A DNA stretch of 64,000 nucleotides from Siphonobacter sp. SORGH_AS_0500 (GCF_002838835.1 NZ_NHPP01000005.1:272102-336101), one strand, 5' to 3'; positions 26,021 to 36,165 are shown, numbered from the stretch's first letter. The notes: a model not told the origin generated them from the sequence alone. A program made the numbers and translations.

Positions 26021-26336
26021 TTATATGTTGTTACGTTAATTTCTTTTTCAAACGATTCGAAGGGATGCATGAAATGCCTTTACCAAAGTTTCCTCGTAGG
26101 AAGAATTTCAGTCTTAACATCCAGAACCGCTATAGGGTTTATAAATAGTTATGCTTAAATGTCCTATTGAATGCGTATTTTGCGGGTACGGACAAGTATA
26201 CAGCCCTTTACTCGCCCAAAATTAACTTTCTGAAAGTCCATTAAACAAAAAGAGCGACTAGTTTATTACAAGTACGCTCTCGTTGAATTCCGTAAAAGTC
26301 TGTTATTAAGCAATAGGGTAAACAACGACACAGGGT
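26021..26336. other. Intergenic region with AraC-gene terminator
   Basis: No gene is seen in this 316-base stretch. It holds the promoter region of the carbonic anhydrase gene on its left side and a terminator for the AraC-type gene (26251-26280) on its right side. Confidence 0.6.
26251..26280 (-). terminator. Terminator of the AraC-type gene
   Basis: The minus-strand stem AGAGCG(T)ACT / AGTCGCTCT with one bulge is followed by TTTTTGTTT. It lies 56 bases after the regulator stop. Confidence 0.7.
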
Positions 26337-27185
26337 CTACATCCGATACGTACGGATATACTGACTTGGGGGCATGCCCACGATTTCTTTGAACTGACGA
26401 TTAAAATTGGACATATTGGTGTACCCACAGGATTCCGCAATCTGACTCATGGGGTCCTTCGATTCCCGCAGTAAGCGACAGGCATTTTCGATTCGGATTT
26501 CATTCAGTAAATGCGAAAAGGTTTTGCGAGTATGCTGACGGAAAAAGCGACAAAAAGCTCCCGGCGTGAGATTGGCTACATTGGCTACGTCTTCCAGCGA
26601 AATGGACGAAGCGTAGTTTTGTAATAAATAAGAAAATACCCGTTCAAGGCGGTAATGGTCGTCTGGACGACTGGGACGCTCGTAAGCCGTTCTCGATAAA
26701 ACCTCGCGACCTTCTTCATTTACAAGTTTATCTAGTACTTTTAATAAAAAGAGGAACTGGTGAAAAGGCCGCTGTTGCGAGAGCTGCCGGAATTCATCAA
26801 TAATTGGATCATTTTCCTGACAACGCAGACGAACCCCCTGTTTGGCCTCTGAAAGTAACTGCCGCAAATGGCTTACTTCGGGAAATTCCAGCCAGTGTTG
26901 TTCCAGCGAGTCGTTCATGAAAAACATCGTAGTCGAGGTAGCTCGCTCGTGCGAGTCACTGCTGCGAAGCACGTGGGGCAGGTTGCTCCCAAATAATAGT
27001 AAATCGAGCGGTTGGAACCGGTCAATTCGGTCTCCGGCAATGAGTGTGCCTTCGCCTCGTTCGATCAGGGTTAACTGAACTTCGGGGTGGAAGTGTAACT
27101 GAGCATAAAAGGTAGGACCATCGTCAATTTGAACTCGGAATGACCGCTGGTCCACGCTGGGTACCCGGAACAGTAGTGGTTTCAT
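26337..27185 (-). CDS. AraC-family regulator of the hydroxyproline operon
   Basis: The 282-residue protein has an N-terminal cupin-type sensor domain (HFHPEVQLTLIERGEGTLIAGD, about 33-55; LLFGSNLPHVLR) and a C-terminal pair of AraC helix-turn-helix motifs (about 180-280): SISLEDVANVANLTPGAFCRFFRQHTRKTF and AESCGYTNMSNFNRQFKEIVGMPPSQYIR. It is transcribed divergently from the hydroxyproline-catabolic operon with 150 bases between the starts, the usual layout for a local activator. The inducer is likely hydroxyproline or a derived imino acid (inference). Confidence 0.92.
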   Translation of the reverse strand: MKPLLFRVPSVDQRSFRVQIDDGPTFYAQLHFHPEVQLTLIERGEGTLIAGDRIDRFQPLDLLLFGSNLPHVLRSSDSHERATSTTMFFMNDSLEQHWLEFPEVSHLRQLLSEAKQGVRLRCQENDPIIDEFRQLSQQRPFHQFLFLLKVLDKLVNEEGREVLSRTAYERPSRPDDHYRLERVFSYLLQNYASSISLEDVANVANLTPGAFCRFFRQHTRKTFSHLLNEIRIENACRLLRESKDPMSQIAESCGYTNMSNFNRQFKEIVGMPPSQYIRTYRM

Positions 27186-27335
27186 AGAGGTAAGAATAAT
27201 ACATTTTTGGTATATAATCTTATTGACGGTATAAAACTAGTGAAAAAAGTATTAAAGGCAATCAAATATTGAGAATAACCTTTCCCTCAAGTTTCCGACC
27301 TTTGACTAAATCAATCACCAGAAAAACTAACGCTC

Positions 27336-28247
27336 ATGAACACTATCGTTACCTGGCAAGGTGTGTATCCAGCCATGCTTACCCCATTCACTGCTGAAGA
27401 TACCCTGGACCTGCCTTTATTCCAGAAAAATATAATTGCTCAGATGAAAGCCGGTATTACCGGAATCATCATTGGTGGCTCGCTGGGTGAAGCCAGTACG
27501 CTTACTCCCGAAGAAAAGCTGGAATTACTGGCTTCAGCTTTGGAAATAACTCAGGGACAAATTCCTGTTATTGTTAACATTGCTGAGCAGGCTACTCGCG
27601 AAGCCGTAGCACGGGCGAAAGAAGCAGAAGCAAACGGAGCCGACGGTTTGATGTTGTTACCTCCGATGCGTTATTACTCAGACGCACGCGAAACAGTTGA
27701 GTATTTCAAAGCCGTGGCTCAGGCAACGTCATTACCCATCATGATTTACAACAATCCCGTGGATTACAAAATCATGACGACGATTGCGATGTTCCAGGAA
27801 TTGTCAGAATGCCCTAACATTCAGGCTGTTAAAGAATCAACTCGCGACCTGACGAACATCGTTCGGATGCGTAATGCTTTCGGTGATCGCTTCAAAATCA
27901 TGGGTGGTGTGGATACCTTAATCATGGAAGCCGTAGTATTAGGTGCGGATGGTCTGGTAGGAGGTTTAGTGGATGCCTTCCCTGAAGAAACGGTAGCCTT
28001 ATTCAATCTGACTCAACAGGGACAACTGGCCGAAGCTCTGGAAATTTACAAATGGTTCATGCCATTACTCGAACTGGACATTCACCCCAAACTGGTTCAA
28101 AATATTAAATTAGCTGCTACAGCAACGGGTATTGCTTCAGAATACGTTCGGGCTCCCCGTTTACCTTTAATCGGTGAAGAGCGTGCTCATGTGCAGGCAA
28201 TTATCGACAAGGCACTGGCAACTCGCCCCGTATTAACCCCCGCCTAA
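27336..28247 (+). CDS. DapA-family lyase, probable pyrroline-4-hydroxy-2-carboxylate deaminase
   Basis: The 303-residue protein is of the DHDPS/N-acetylneuraminate lyase superfamily: a GGSLGEASTLTPEEK phosphate-type loop, active-site Tyr138 in MIYNNPVDY and Schiff-base Lys166 in AVKESTRDL. It is unlikely to be lysine-biosynthetic DapA because it leads an operon with a proline racemase-type epimerase, a D-amino acid oxidase-type flavoprotein and a 2-oxoglutarate semialdehyde-type dehydrogenase. In this setting the family deaminates pyrroline-4-hydroxy-2-carboxylate to 2-oxoglutarate semialdehyde. L-2-keto-3-deoxyarabonate dehydratase, which gives the same product, is an alternative. Confidence 0.88.
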   Translation: MNTIVTWQGVYPAMLTPFTAEDTLDLPLFQKNIIAQMKAGITGIIIGGSLGEASTLTPEEKLELLASALEITQGQIPVIVNIAEQATREAVARAKEAEANGADGLMLLPPMRYYSDARETVEYFKAVAQATSLPIMIYNNPVDYKIMTTIAMFQELSECPNIQAVKESTRDLTNIVRMRNAFGDRFKIMGGVDTLIMEAVVLGADGLVGGLVDAFPEETVALFNLTQQGQLAEALEIYKWFMPLLELDIHPKLVQNIKLAATATGIASEYVRAPRLPLIGEERAHVQAIIDKALATRPVLTPA

Positions 28248-28281
28248 TTTCTTTTTCTGAGTTTATTAATCGAGTGAATTC

Positions 28282-29289
28282 ATGTCTACAGCGTATCATT
28301 TTTTTTGTATTGATGCTCACACCTGCGGCAATCCGGTTCGGGTGGTAACAGGGGGAAGTATTCCCTTTTTGCAGGGAAATTCCATGAGCGAAAAGCGGCA
28401 GCATTTTCTGCGTGAGTACGACTGGATTCGCAAAGGACTGATGTTTGAGCCCCGGGGCCATGATATGATGTCGGGAAGTATACTTTATCCGCCCATCGAT
28501 CCGGCCAACGACGCAGGCGTACTTTTCATTGAGACTTCGGGTTGCCTGCCCATGTGCGGTCACGGAACCATTGGTACGGTAACGGTAGCCATTGAGCAAA
28601 ACCTAATTACGCCGAAAACCCCCGGCGTACTCAATCTGGAAGTACCCGCTGGCCTCGTACGGGCCGAGTACGTCATGGACGGTCGTAAAGTAACTTCGGT
28701 GAAAATTACCAACATCAAGTCTTATCTGGCGGCTGAAAACCTGACGGTAGAGTGTCCGGATTTAGGAGAATTAACCGTTGATGTAGCCTACGGAGGAAAC
28801 TTCTACGCCATTGTGGACGTACAGGAAAACTTCCCCGGACTCGAACACTTCAGTGCCGATCAGCTCGTGAGCTGGTCGCGGGTATTACGGAAACAACTGA
28901 ATGAAAAGTATAGCTTCGTTCACCCGGAAAATGATACCATTCGCGGATTGAGCCATTTACTCTGGACGGGAAAAACCATTCAGGAAAGCTCAACCGCCCG
29001 CAATGCCGTTTTTTACGGCGATAAAGCCATTGACCGCTCTCCCTGTGGCACGGGTACATCCGCCCGGATGGCTCAGTGGTATGCCAAAGGAAAGCTGAAG
29101 TCTGGCGATGTCTTCGTGCATGAAAGCATCATTGGTTCCATTTTTAACGGACGTATCGAAGCCGAAACCCAGTTGGGCGATCACCCGGCTATCGTGCCGA
29201 GCATTGAAGGCTGGGCGAGAATTCACGGATACAATCACCTCATTATTGATGAAGACGATCCTTACGGATTTGGTTTTCAGGTTATTTAA
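28282..29289 (+). CDS. 4-Hydroxyproline 2-epimerase (proline racemase family)
   Basis: The 335-residue enzyme carries both catalytic cysteines of the proline racemase family: C92 in PMCGHGTIG and C255 in SPCGTGTSARMA. The second is followed by Gly-Thr as in 2-epimerases, whereas dehydratase relatives have Thr in place of one Cys. With two Cys it should interconvert trans-4-hydroxy-L-proline and cis-4-hydroxy-D-proline without cofactor. It is placed between the DapA-like lyase (34 bases) and the flavoprotein (24 bases), as expected for the first pathway step. Confidence 0.93.
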   Translation: MSTAYHFFCIDAHTCGNPVRVVTGGSIPFLQGNSMSEKRQHFLREYDWIRKGLMFEPRGHDMMSGSILYPPIDPANDAGVLFIETSGCLPMCGHGTIGTVTVAIEQNLITPKTPGVLNLEVPAGLVRAEYVMDGRKVTSVKITNIKSYLAAENLTVECPDLGELTVDVAYGGNFYAIVDVQENFPGLEHFSADQLVSWSRVLRKQLNEKYSFVHPENDTIRGLSHLLWTGKTIQESSTARNAVFYGDKAIDRSPCGTGTSARMAQWYAKGKLKSGDVFVHESIIGSIFNGRIEAETQLGDHPAIVPSIEGWARIHGYNHLIIDEDDPYGFGFQVI

Positions 29290-29313
29290 CCACCAAAATC
29301 AGGCCATACGCGT

Positions 29314-30555
29314 ATGAAACACGTTGGAATTGTGGGAGGCGGCATCATTGGTCTAAGTTCGGCCTATTACCTGCAACAGGCAGGTTATCAGGTGACGATT
29401 TTCGATCAGACGGTCATTGCCGATGGATGTTCCTACGGCAATGCCGGGATGATCGTTCCCAGCCATATTATTCCGCTGGCCCAGCCCGGCATGATTGCCA
29501 AGGGGTTACGCTGGATGCTGGATTCAAAAAGTCCTTTTTACGTCAAACCCCGGCTCAATGCCGATCTGATGAAATGGGGCTGGCTGTTTTACAAGCACTC
29601 CACCGAGAAGCACGTCGAAGCATCCATTCCGGCACTGCGGGACATCAGTCTGCTAAGCAAGACTTTGTATCAGCAAATGGCTGATACACTGGACATGGGC
29701 TGGCACGAGCGGGGCTTATTAATGCTTTTCAAAACGCCTTCGGCTGCTCACGAAATGCAGCATGAAGCCGATGTGGCAAATGCCGCCGGTATTGAGGCTC
29801 AGTTACTAAACCCCGATCAGGTGCAGTCACTGGAGCCGGATGTTCGGGTGACAGTGGCGGGTGCAGTGTATTACCCTGGTGATGCTCAGGTTGTTCCAAC
29901 GCAGGTCATGTCTTCGCTCATTACCCACCTGAAACAATCGGGCGTTACGTTTAAGGAAGCCAAAGAGGTAACAGGTTTTACGAGACAGGGGTCACGGGTG
30001 ACGGCTATTGAAACGACAGCAGGGGCTTTCCCGGTGGATGAAGTTGTGATTGCCGGAGGAGCCTGGTCTTCTGAAATCGTCAAGCAATTACAGTTGTCTT
30101 TACCCTTGCAGGGTGGCAAAGGCTATAGTTTCATGTTGAAAGACGTGAAGCAGAACGTACGGGTTCCGGCGATTATGCTGGAAGCTCGGGCCACAGCTAC
30201 GCCAATGGGGGGAGATTTACGTTTCGCAGGAACCATGGAAATTGCTGGAACAGACATGAGTGTCAACATGAATCGGGTGCAGGGTATTGCTGAATCTATT
30301 AATCAGTATTATCCAGATATTCCGGTTCAGTTACCCGCTAAAAATCAGGTCTGGAAAGGATTACGTCCGTGTTCGCCTGATGGGTTACCCTACCTCGGTC
30401 GATTGAATAACTACGAAAACGTAGTAATTGCGACCGGGCATGGCATGATGGGACTCAGCCTCGGCCCTGCTACAGGAAAACTGGTGGCAGAAGTAATTGC
30501 CGATCAGCCCCTTAGCATGAGCCTTACTGCATTTGCCCCGAATCGATTTGATTAA
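29314..30555 (+). CDS. FAD-dependent D-amino acid (D-hydroxyproline) oxidase/dehydrogenase
   Basis: The 413-residue DAO-fold flavoprotein has an N-terminal dinucleotide-binding motif (VGIVGGGIIGLSSAYYLQQAG) and DadA-like segments GNAGMIVPSHIIPLAQPG near the front and GLRPCSPDGLPYLGR ... ATGHGMMGLSLGPATGKL near the end. It would oxidise cis-4-hydroxy-D-proline to pyrroline-4-hydroxy-2-carboxylate, the step between the epimerase and the deaminase. No signal peptide is present; it is probably cytoplasmic or peripherally membrane-bound, passing electrons to the quinone pool if a dehydrogenase. Confidence 0.9.
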   Translation: MKHVGIVGGGIIGLSSAYYLQQAGYQVTIFDQTVIADGCSYGNAGMIVPSHIIPLAQPGMIAKGLRWMLDSKSPFYVKPRLNADLMKWGWLFYKHSTEKHVEASIPALRDISLLSKTLYQQMADTLDMGWHERGLLMLFKTPSAAHEMQHEADVANAAGIEAQLLNPDQVQSLEPDVRVTVAGAVYYPGDAQVVPTQVMSSLITHLKQSGVTFKEAKEVTGFTRQGSRVTAIETTAGAFPVDEVVIAGGAWSSEIVKQLQLSLPLQGGKGYSFMLKDVKQNVRVPAIMLEARATATPMGGDLRFAGTMEIAGTDMSVNMNRVQGIAESINQYYPDIPVQLPAKNQVWKGLRPCSPDGLPYLGRLNNYENVVIATGHGMMGLSLGPATGKLVAEVIADQPLSMSLTAFAPNRFD

Positions 30556-30581
30556 ATTTTCGTTTTACCTACCGAGCCTCT

Positions 30582-32843
30582 ATGCGTTATACCTTTCTTC
30601 TTCTGACCTTATTTTCCGTTCAGCAACTCTGTGCTCAGGGCACATTGGCTGATTATCAGCGAAGTCAGTCCCTAAAAAAACAGTGGACAGATAAAGCTTA
30701 TTATATTCCCCGGCAGACCAACTGGCAGGATAATAGCCAGCGATTAGTCTACACCATTCAGACCCCCAAAGGTCGGGAATATATTCAGGTGAACCGGAAA
30801 ACGGGTAAGCGGGAACCCGCTTTTAATCAGGAAGAACTGGCTAAACAACTCAGTGCTCAGGTAGGTAAAACCATTTCCGCGTACGAGCTTTCACTCCAAA
30901 ACTTAAAACCCACGGATAAGGGTTATTCCTTCGTGGCTGAAAATGTCCGCTGGACTCTTGAAGACGGACGATTACATAAAAAAGGGGAGGTTCCATCCGG
31001 TCGTTACTGGGGCGAGCGATGGGAAGAAGACGAAACCCGCCGAACGTATAGCCCTGACAGTAGCTTATCCGCAGCAATAAAGAACAGCAATGTTTACCTG
31101 CGGGACGAAAAAACAAAGAAGGAAACGCCATTGAGTTTCGACGGTTCGCCGGGGGATGCTTACAGTAGCGATCTTCGCTGGTCGCCAGACGGCAAGAAAC
31201 TGGCTGGAGTGAAGATTCGTAAACCAACCCCTCATCTCTTATACCTGATTCGTTCTTCGCCTGTCGATCAGCTACAGCCTAAACTGGAAACGCGGAATTA
31301 CCCCAAACCCGGTGATAATCTGGCTATTTCAGAGCCGGCTCTTTTCGACATTGCGTCAAAAAAACAATACCGGATTTCGATGGATTTGATTGCCCAGCAA
31401 TACGATTTATCGCGTCCGCACTGGCGAAAAGATAGTAAGAGTTTTACGCTTGAATACAATCAGCGGGGGCATCAGGTTTATCGTGTGCTGGATGTGAACG
31501 CAGAAAATGGAGCCATCCGGCCTGTTATCGAAGAAAAATGTAAAACCTTTTTCAGTTACAGTGGCAAACGATTCCGTCAGGATGTTTCCGACGAAAAAGA
31601 AATCATCTGGGCTTCCGAACGGGATGGATGGAATCATTTATACCTCTATGATGCCGCCACTGGTCAGGTTAAAAATCAGATTACGAAAGGGGACTGGGTT
31701 GTTCGTAGAGTAATGAATGTGGATGATAAAACCCGCACCATTCTGTTCGCTGCCAGCGGCATGAATGCCGGAGAAGATCCCTATTACCTGCATTATTACC
31801 AAATTAATTTTGATGGTTCAGGACTGAAAAGTCTGACGCCCGAACTGGCTAATCACGAAGTTACCTTTTCGGATGATTACGAAAGCTTCATTGACACATA
31901 TTCCCGAATTAATCAGGCTCCAGTCACTGTGCTGCGGAGCAGTAAAGACGGCTCGATTATTTCGACTTTAGAAAAAGCTGATCTTTCCGTTTGGGAAAAA
32001 TCGGGTTGGAAAGCACCCGAGCCCTTTGTGGCCAAAGGGCGTGACCAGCAAACAGACATTTATGGGATGATTATTCGTCCGACGAATTTCAATCCATCCC
32101 GCAAGTATCCGGTCATTGAAATGATCTATGCTGGCCCTCATGATTCCTTTGTTCCCAAGTCGTTTACGACGAATACGGCCTTGCATGAACTGGCCGAATT
32201 AGGTTTTATTGTAGTGCAGATTGACGGTATGGGTACGTCCAATCGTTCCAAAGCCTTCCATGATGTGTGCTGGCAAAACCTGAAAGATGCCGGTTTCCCG
32301 GATCGGATTCTGTGGATGCAGGCGGCAGCTAAAAAGTACTCTTTTATGGACCTGGATCGGGTGGGTATTTACGGCACCTCGGCGGGCGGGCAGAGTTCGA
32401 CAGGAGCAGTTTTGTTTCACCCTGAATTCTACAAAGTTGCCGTTTCGTCCTGCGGTTGCCACGACAACCGGATGGATAAAATCTGGTGGAATGAGCAGTG
32501 GATGGGTTATCCCATTGGTCCGCATTATGCCGATTGTTCAAACGTCACTCACGCTGACCAATTGCAGGGAAATTTGATGCTGATTTTGGGTGAAATGGAC
32601 GATAACGTCGATCCCTCGTCAACCTATCAGTTGGCCGATGCTCTGATTAAGGCTAATAAAGAATTTCAGTTGGTAGTGGTGCCCAATATGGGCCATTCCT
32701 CGGGTGGTGAATACGGCGAACGTAAACGCCGGGACTTTTTTGTGCAGCATTTGCTTCACGTGCAGCCTCCCCACTGGAATGCAAAGGATACCACCGTGCC
32801 AGCACCTGAAAAATCCGCGAAAACGACTCGTCAACAGCGGTAG
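30582..32843 (+). CDS. Exported S9 prolyl-type peptidase (DPP IV-like)
   Basis: The 753-residue protein has a signal peptide (about 1-19, ending LCAQ), a beta-propeller region of the dipeptidyl peptidase IV type (about 90-480, with DLRWSPDGKKLAG and RPHWRKDSKSFTLEY blades) and a C-terminal alpha/beta-hydrolase domain. The catalytic triad is S600 (YGTSAGGQSS), D673/D674 (EMDDNVDPSS) and H705 (NMGHSSGG). It should release X-Pro or X-Hyp dipeptides outside the cytoplasm. It lies 26 bases after the hydroxyproline flavoprotein, tying peptide breakdown to hydroxyproline use. Confidence 0.92.
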   Translation: MRYTFLLLTLFSVQQLCAQGTLADYQRSQSLKKQWTDKAYYIPRQTNWQDNSQRLVYTIQTPKGREYIQVNRKTGKREPAFNQEELAKQLSAQVGKTISAYELSLQNLKPTDKGYSFVAENVRWTLEDGRLHKKGEVPSGRYWGERWEEDETRRTYSPDSSLSAAIKNSNVYLRDEKTKKETPLSFDGSPGDAYSSDLRWSPDGKKLAGVKIRKPTPHLLYLIRSSPVDQLQPKLETRNYPKPGDNLAISEPALFDIASKKQYRISMDLIAQQYDLSRPHWRKDSKSFTLEYNQRGHQVYRVLDVNAENGAIRPVIEEKCKTFFSYSGKRFRQDVSDEKEIIWASERDGWNHLYLYDAATGQVKNQITKGDWVVRRVMNVDDKTRTILFAASGMNAGEDPYYLHYYQINFDGSGLKSLTPELANHEVTFSDDYESFIDTYSRINQAPVTVLRSSKDGSIISTLEKADLSVWEKSGWKAPEPFVAKGRDQQTDIYGMIIRPTNFNPSRKYPVIEMIYAGPHDSFVPKSFTTNTALHELAELGFIVVQIDGMGTSNRSKAFHDVCWQNLKDAGFPDRILWMQAAAKKYSFMDLDRVGIYGTSAGGQSSTGAVLFHPEFYKVAVSSCGCHDNRMDKIWWNEQWMGYPIGPHYADCSNVTHADQLQGNLMLILGEMDDNVDPSSTYQLADALIKANKEFQLVVVPNMGHSSGGEYGERKRRDFFVQHLLHVQPPHWNAKDTTVPAPEKSAKTTRQQR

Positions 32844-32873
32844 TTTTTTCTTACTCTTAACCATCCATAACCT

Positions 32874-34585
32874 ATGTCTCTGGCACGTTGTCTTCTGCTG
32901 ATTGGCCTTTTGCTAAGTTTTTCAAGTAAGGCTCAAATGCCGACCGATCCTACGCAGTTGAGCCAGCATATTATCCAGTATGAAGCCGACAAAGGCAGTT
33001 TGCGTCGCTTTTACGTGATTGCGAATTCGCCTGAACGCCGCCAACGGCTAAAAGAACTGAATCAGCAGTATATCACCCGGTTAAATGCATTGAATTTTAA
33101 GCAGTTAACGCCTAATAATCAGGTGGATTACTTACTATTTCGCCGGGATCTGGAGGACGAGTTGCGTGAATATGCTACGGCAGAAAAAGAATCAGAGCAA
33201 ATTAAAGACTGGTTTCCATTTGCCGAACCGATTTACGCACTGGAGAAAAAACGACGGAGAGGCATTTACCTGAACTCAGAAGAACTGGCCCGTGATTTTG
33301 AAAGCTGGACGACTCAGGTTGCCCAGGCTGAGAAGAAATTAGGGGAGATGAAAACAATGAATCCTCTGCTGGCGAGTCGGGCTGAGGAAACAACAAAAGG
33401 ACTACAACAAGCCATTAGAAGCGTTTTTGAGTTTTACAATCAATACGATCCGATGTTCACATGGTGGATGGAAAAACCCTATCCGCGATTGAATGAACAA
33501 CTGGAGAAATTAACGAAATTCTTTCAGCCCAAAGGCCAGCTGGGTACAATGGCTAATGATGGCAGCGGTATCCAGGGTGTTGCGGTAGGTCGTGACGAGT
33601 TAATCCGTCAGTTAAAGCTTGAATACATCCCTTATTCGCCCGAAGAGTTACTGGCCATCGCTAATCAGGAATTTGCTTGGTGCGACAAGGAGTTACTGAA
33701 AGCCAGTAAGGAAATGGGCTTTGGCGAAAACTGGCGGGCGGCTCAGGAGAAAGTAAAGAACAGCTACGTTCCTGTGGGTAAACAACCCGAGTTAATTCTA
33801 CGATTGTATAACGAATCGGTTGATTTTCTCAAAAAACATGACCTGGTAACCATTCCACCGCTGGCCGAAGAAACCTGGCGAATGGGTATGATGGCGCCCG
33901 AGCGTCAACTGGTGAATCCCTTCTTTCTGGGCGGAGAACAAATCCTGATTTCCTACCCGACGGCGAGTATGGAACACGCCGATAAGCTGATGAGTATGCG
34001 GGGTAATAATCCCCATTTTTCCCGTTCGACGGTTCACCATGAACTCATCGCAGGTCATCACCTGCAACAGTTTATGAATAACCGCTTCGAGACGCATCGC
34101 CGTCGCTTTAACTCGCCATTCTGGATTGAAGGCTGGTCATTGTACTGGGAAATGGTACTTTGGGATAAGGGATTCCCGCAGTCACCCGAAGACAAAATCG
34201 GGATGCTGTTCTGGCGAATGCACCGCTGTGCCCGGATTATCTTTTCACTTAATTACCACCTCGGCAAATGGACGCCTCAACAGTGCATCAACTTTCTGGT
34301 AGATCGGGTAGGGCACGAGCGGGCGAATGCGAGGGGGAAGTTCGTCGTTCATTCATTGGAGGGTACGAACCGCTGTATCAATTGGCCTATATGGTGGGTG
34401 GTTTGCAGTTTGTAGCCCTGCGAAAAGAGCTGGTAGACAGCGGAAAAATGACGGACAAACAATTTCATGATTCTATATTGCAACTCAATCAATTGCCCGT
34501 TGAGTTAATTCGGGCTTTGCTTACAAAACAACCGCTTCAGCAGGATTTTAAAACTAGCTGGCGGTTTTATACGATTAATAAGTAA
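32874..34585 (+). CDS. Exported DUF885 metallopeptidase-like protein, single-base frameshift
   Basis: The restored protein is about 570 residues with a signal peptide (about 1-21, ending SSKAQ). DUF885 proteins are zinc-peptidase-like with an HExxxGHH motif; here HELIAGHH (H389, E390, H395, H396) is present. The family usually has Pro before Gly; this copy has Ala. The first frame drifts after ERANA into unrelated sequence and stops at 34415. The other frame carries the expected end (GEVRRSFIGGYEPLYQLAYMVGG ...). One missing base near 34330 (GCGAGG for GCCGAGG) explains it. In the hydroxyproline operon it probably trims peptides. Confidence 0.85.
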
Positions 34586-34597
34586 TCATCTGAACTT

Positions 34598-36130
34598 ATG
34601 AACGAATCTGGTTTTCAGGCCATTAATCCCGCTACGGGCGAATTATTACCGGGCGTTTTTCAGGAATCTACGTCTCAGGAAATAAACGAAGCCGGACTTC
34701 GGGCGGCACAAGCTTTTGCCGAATACCGATTACTTTCCGGGTCAGCGAAAGCTGATTTTTTAGAAGAAATTGCCCGACAGATCGAAGCGTTGGGCGATGA
34801 GCTCTTACAACGGGCAAACGCCGAAACGGCTTTACCGCTAGCCCGTCTGACGGGAGAAAGAGGCCGTACAACGGGGCAGTTACGTCTGTTTGCCAGTTAC
34901 CTGCGGGAAGGTTCCTGGGTAGAAGCCCGCATTGATCCAGCCCTGCCTGAGCGTCAGCCCCTGCCTCGTCCTGATTTGCGGCAAATGCTGCGGCCACTCG
35001 GCCCGGTAGGTATTTTCGGAGCTAGTAACTTCCCTCTGGCGTTTTCCGTAGCGGGTGGCGATACCGCTTCGGCTCTGGCTGCGGGTTGCCCCGTCGTAGT
35101 GAAGGCTCACCCAGCCCATCCCGGCACGTCTGAACTGGTAGCTCAGGCCATTCATAAAGCGATTAAAGTAACGGGTGTTCCGAAAGATACGTTTCAGTTG
35201 ATTCAGGGCCGTACCACGGCTACCGGATTAGATCTGGTTCGTCATCCTTCCATCAAAGCCATTGGCTTTACGGGATCGTTTCAGGGTGGTAAAGCTCTGT
35301 TCGATGCGGCCAATCAACGCCCCGAACCCATTCCGGTATACGCAGAAATGGGCAGTACGAACCCTGTGTTCTTTTTACCTCAAATCCTGAAACAGCAGGG
35401 AGCAACGTTAGCCCAGAATTACGTATCTTCCCTAACGCTGGGAACGGGACAGTTTTGCACCAATCCCGGCTTAAGTATTCTGCCTATATCAGAAGATTCG
35501 CAGGCGTTTATTCAGGCCGCTCAGGAGTCCCTAACTACACTTTCGCCCACGGCCATGCTAACGCAGGGCATTCAAAAGGCTTTTGCTCAGGGAATCACTA
35601 AATTAAAAGAGCAGGCTAACGTAGAGGTTGTTGCCGAAGCTCAGGAGCTGGAAGGCTTCGCAGCAGGTCGTCCGGTGTTACTGAAAAGTTCGGTAACGGC
35701 TTTGCTGGCTAATCCTTTACTGGCTCACGAAGTGTTTGGGCCGAGCAGTATTATTGTGCAGGCTGAAACCAGTGAAGAGTTACTACAGGTAGCACGTTCG
35801 TTGGAAGGTCACCTAACGGCTACGGTGTTTGGTACTGAAGAGGAGTTACTGGCCAATGCCGAGTTATTATCCGAGCTGGAACAGAAAGTAGGTCGATTAA
35901 TTATTAATGCCTTCCCAACGGGCGTAGAAGTAAGCCACGCCATGCAACACGGGGGGCCTTACCCCGCTACAACGGATTCACGGAGCACTTCCGTAGGTAC
36001 GAATGCCATCAAGCGTTTTGCCCGTCCGGTGTGTTACCAGGGTTTTCCGCAAGGACTTTTACCCGATGAATTAAAAGATAGTAATCCGCTGAATATCTTC
36101 CGTTTAGTGGACGGTGCCTTTCAAAAATAA
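34598..36130 (+). CDS. 2-Oxoglutarate semialdehyde (2,5-dioxovalerate) dehydrogenase
   Basis: The 510-residue aldehyde dehydrogenase has a catalytic Cys at about 287 in GTGQFCTNPGL and the general-base Glu in YAEMGSTNPVF. The pattern PVGIFGASNFPLAFSVAGGDTASALAAGCPVVVKAHPAHP is typical of the alpha-ketoglutarate semialdehyde dehydrogenase class. It oxidises 2-oxoglutarate semialdehyde to 2-oxoglutarate with NAD(P)+, the last step of hydroxyproline breakdown and also of non-phosphorylative L-arabinose breakdown. It starts 12 bases after the DUF885 gene, and a hairpin separates it from the DUF5695 gene. Confidence 0.93.
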   Translation: MNESGFQAINPATGELLPGVFQESTSQEINEAGLRAAQAFAEYRLLSGSAKADFLEEIARQIEALGDELLQRANAETALPLARLTGERGRTTGQLRLFASYLREGSWVEARIDPALPERQPLPRPDLRQMLRPLGPVGIFGASNFPLAFSVAGGDTASALAAGCPVVVKAHPAHPGTSELVAQAIHKAIKVTGVPKDTFQLIQGRTTATGLDLVRHPSIKAIGFTGSFQGGKALFDAANQRPEPIPVYAEMGSTNPVFFLPQILKQQGATLAQNYVSSLTLGTGQFCTNPGLSILPISEDSQAFIQAAQESLTTLSPTAMLTQGIQKAFAQGITKLKEQANVEVVAEAQELEGFAAGRPVLLKSSVTALLANPLLAHEVFGPSSIIVQAETSEELLQVARSLEGHLTATVFGTEEELLANAELLSELEQKVGRLIINAFPTGVEVSHAMQHGGPYPATTDSRSTSVGTNAIKRFARPVCYQGFPQGLLPDELKDSNPLNIFRLVDGAFQK

Positions 36131-36135
36131 AAACG

Positions 36136-36165
36136 GTCTTCCGGGGAAATCCTAACCCGGAAGAC
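36136..36165 (+). terminator. Intercistronic hairpin before the DUF5695 gene
   Basis: A perfect 10-bp stem (GTCTTCCGGG / CCCGGAAGAC, 10-base loop) fills the gap between the dehydrogenase stop and the next ATG at 36176, ending ten bases before it. No U-tract follows, so attenuation, RNA processing or control of the downstream start is likelier than full termination. Confidence 0.6.

Noticed and set aside
27336..28247. Lysine-biosynthetic dihydrodipicolinate synthase
   Set aside because: Family residues fit, but the operon context is hydroxyproline catabolism and no lysine genes are nearby.
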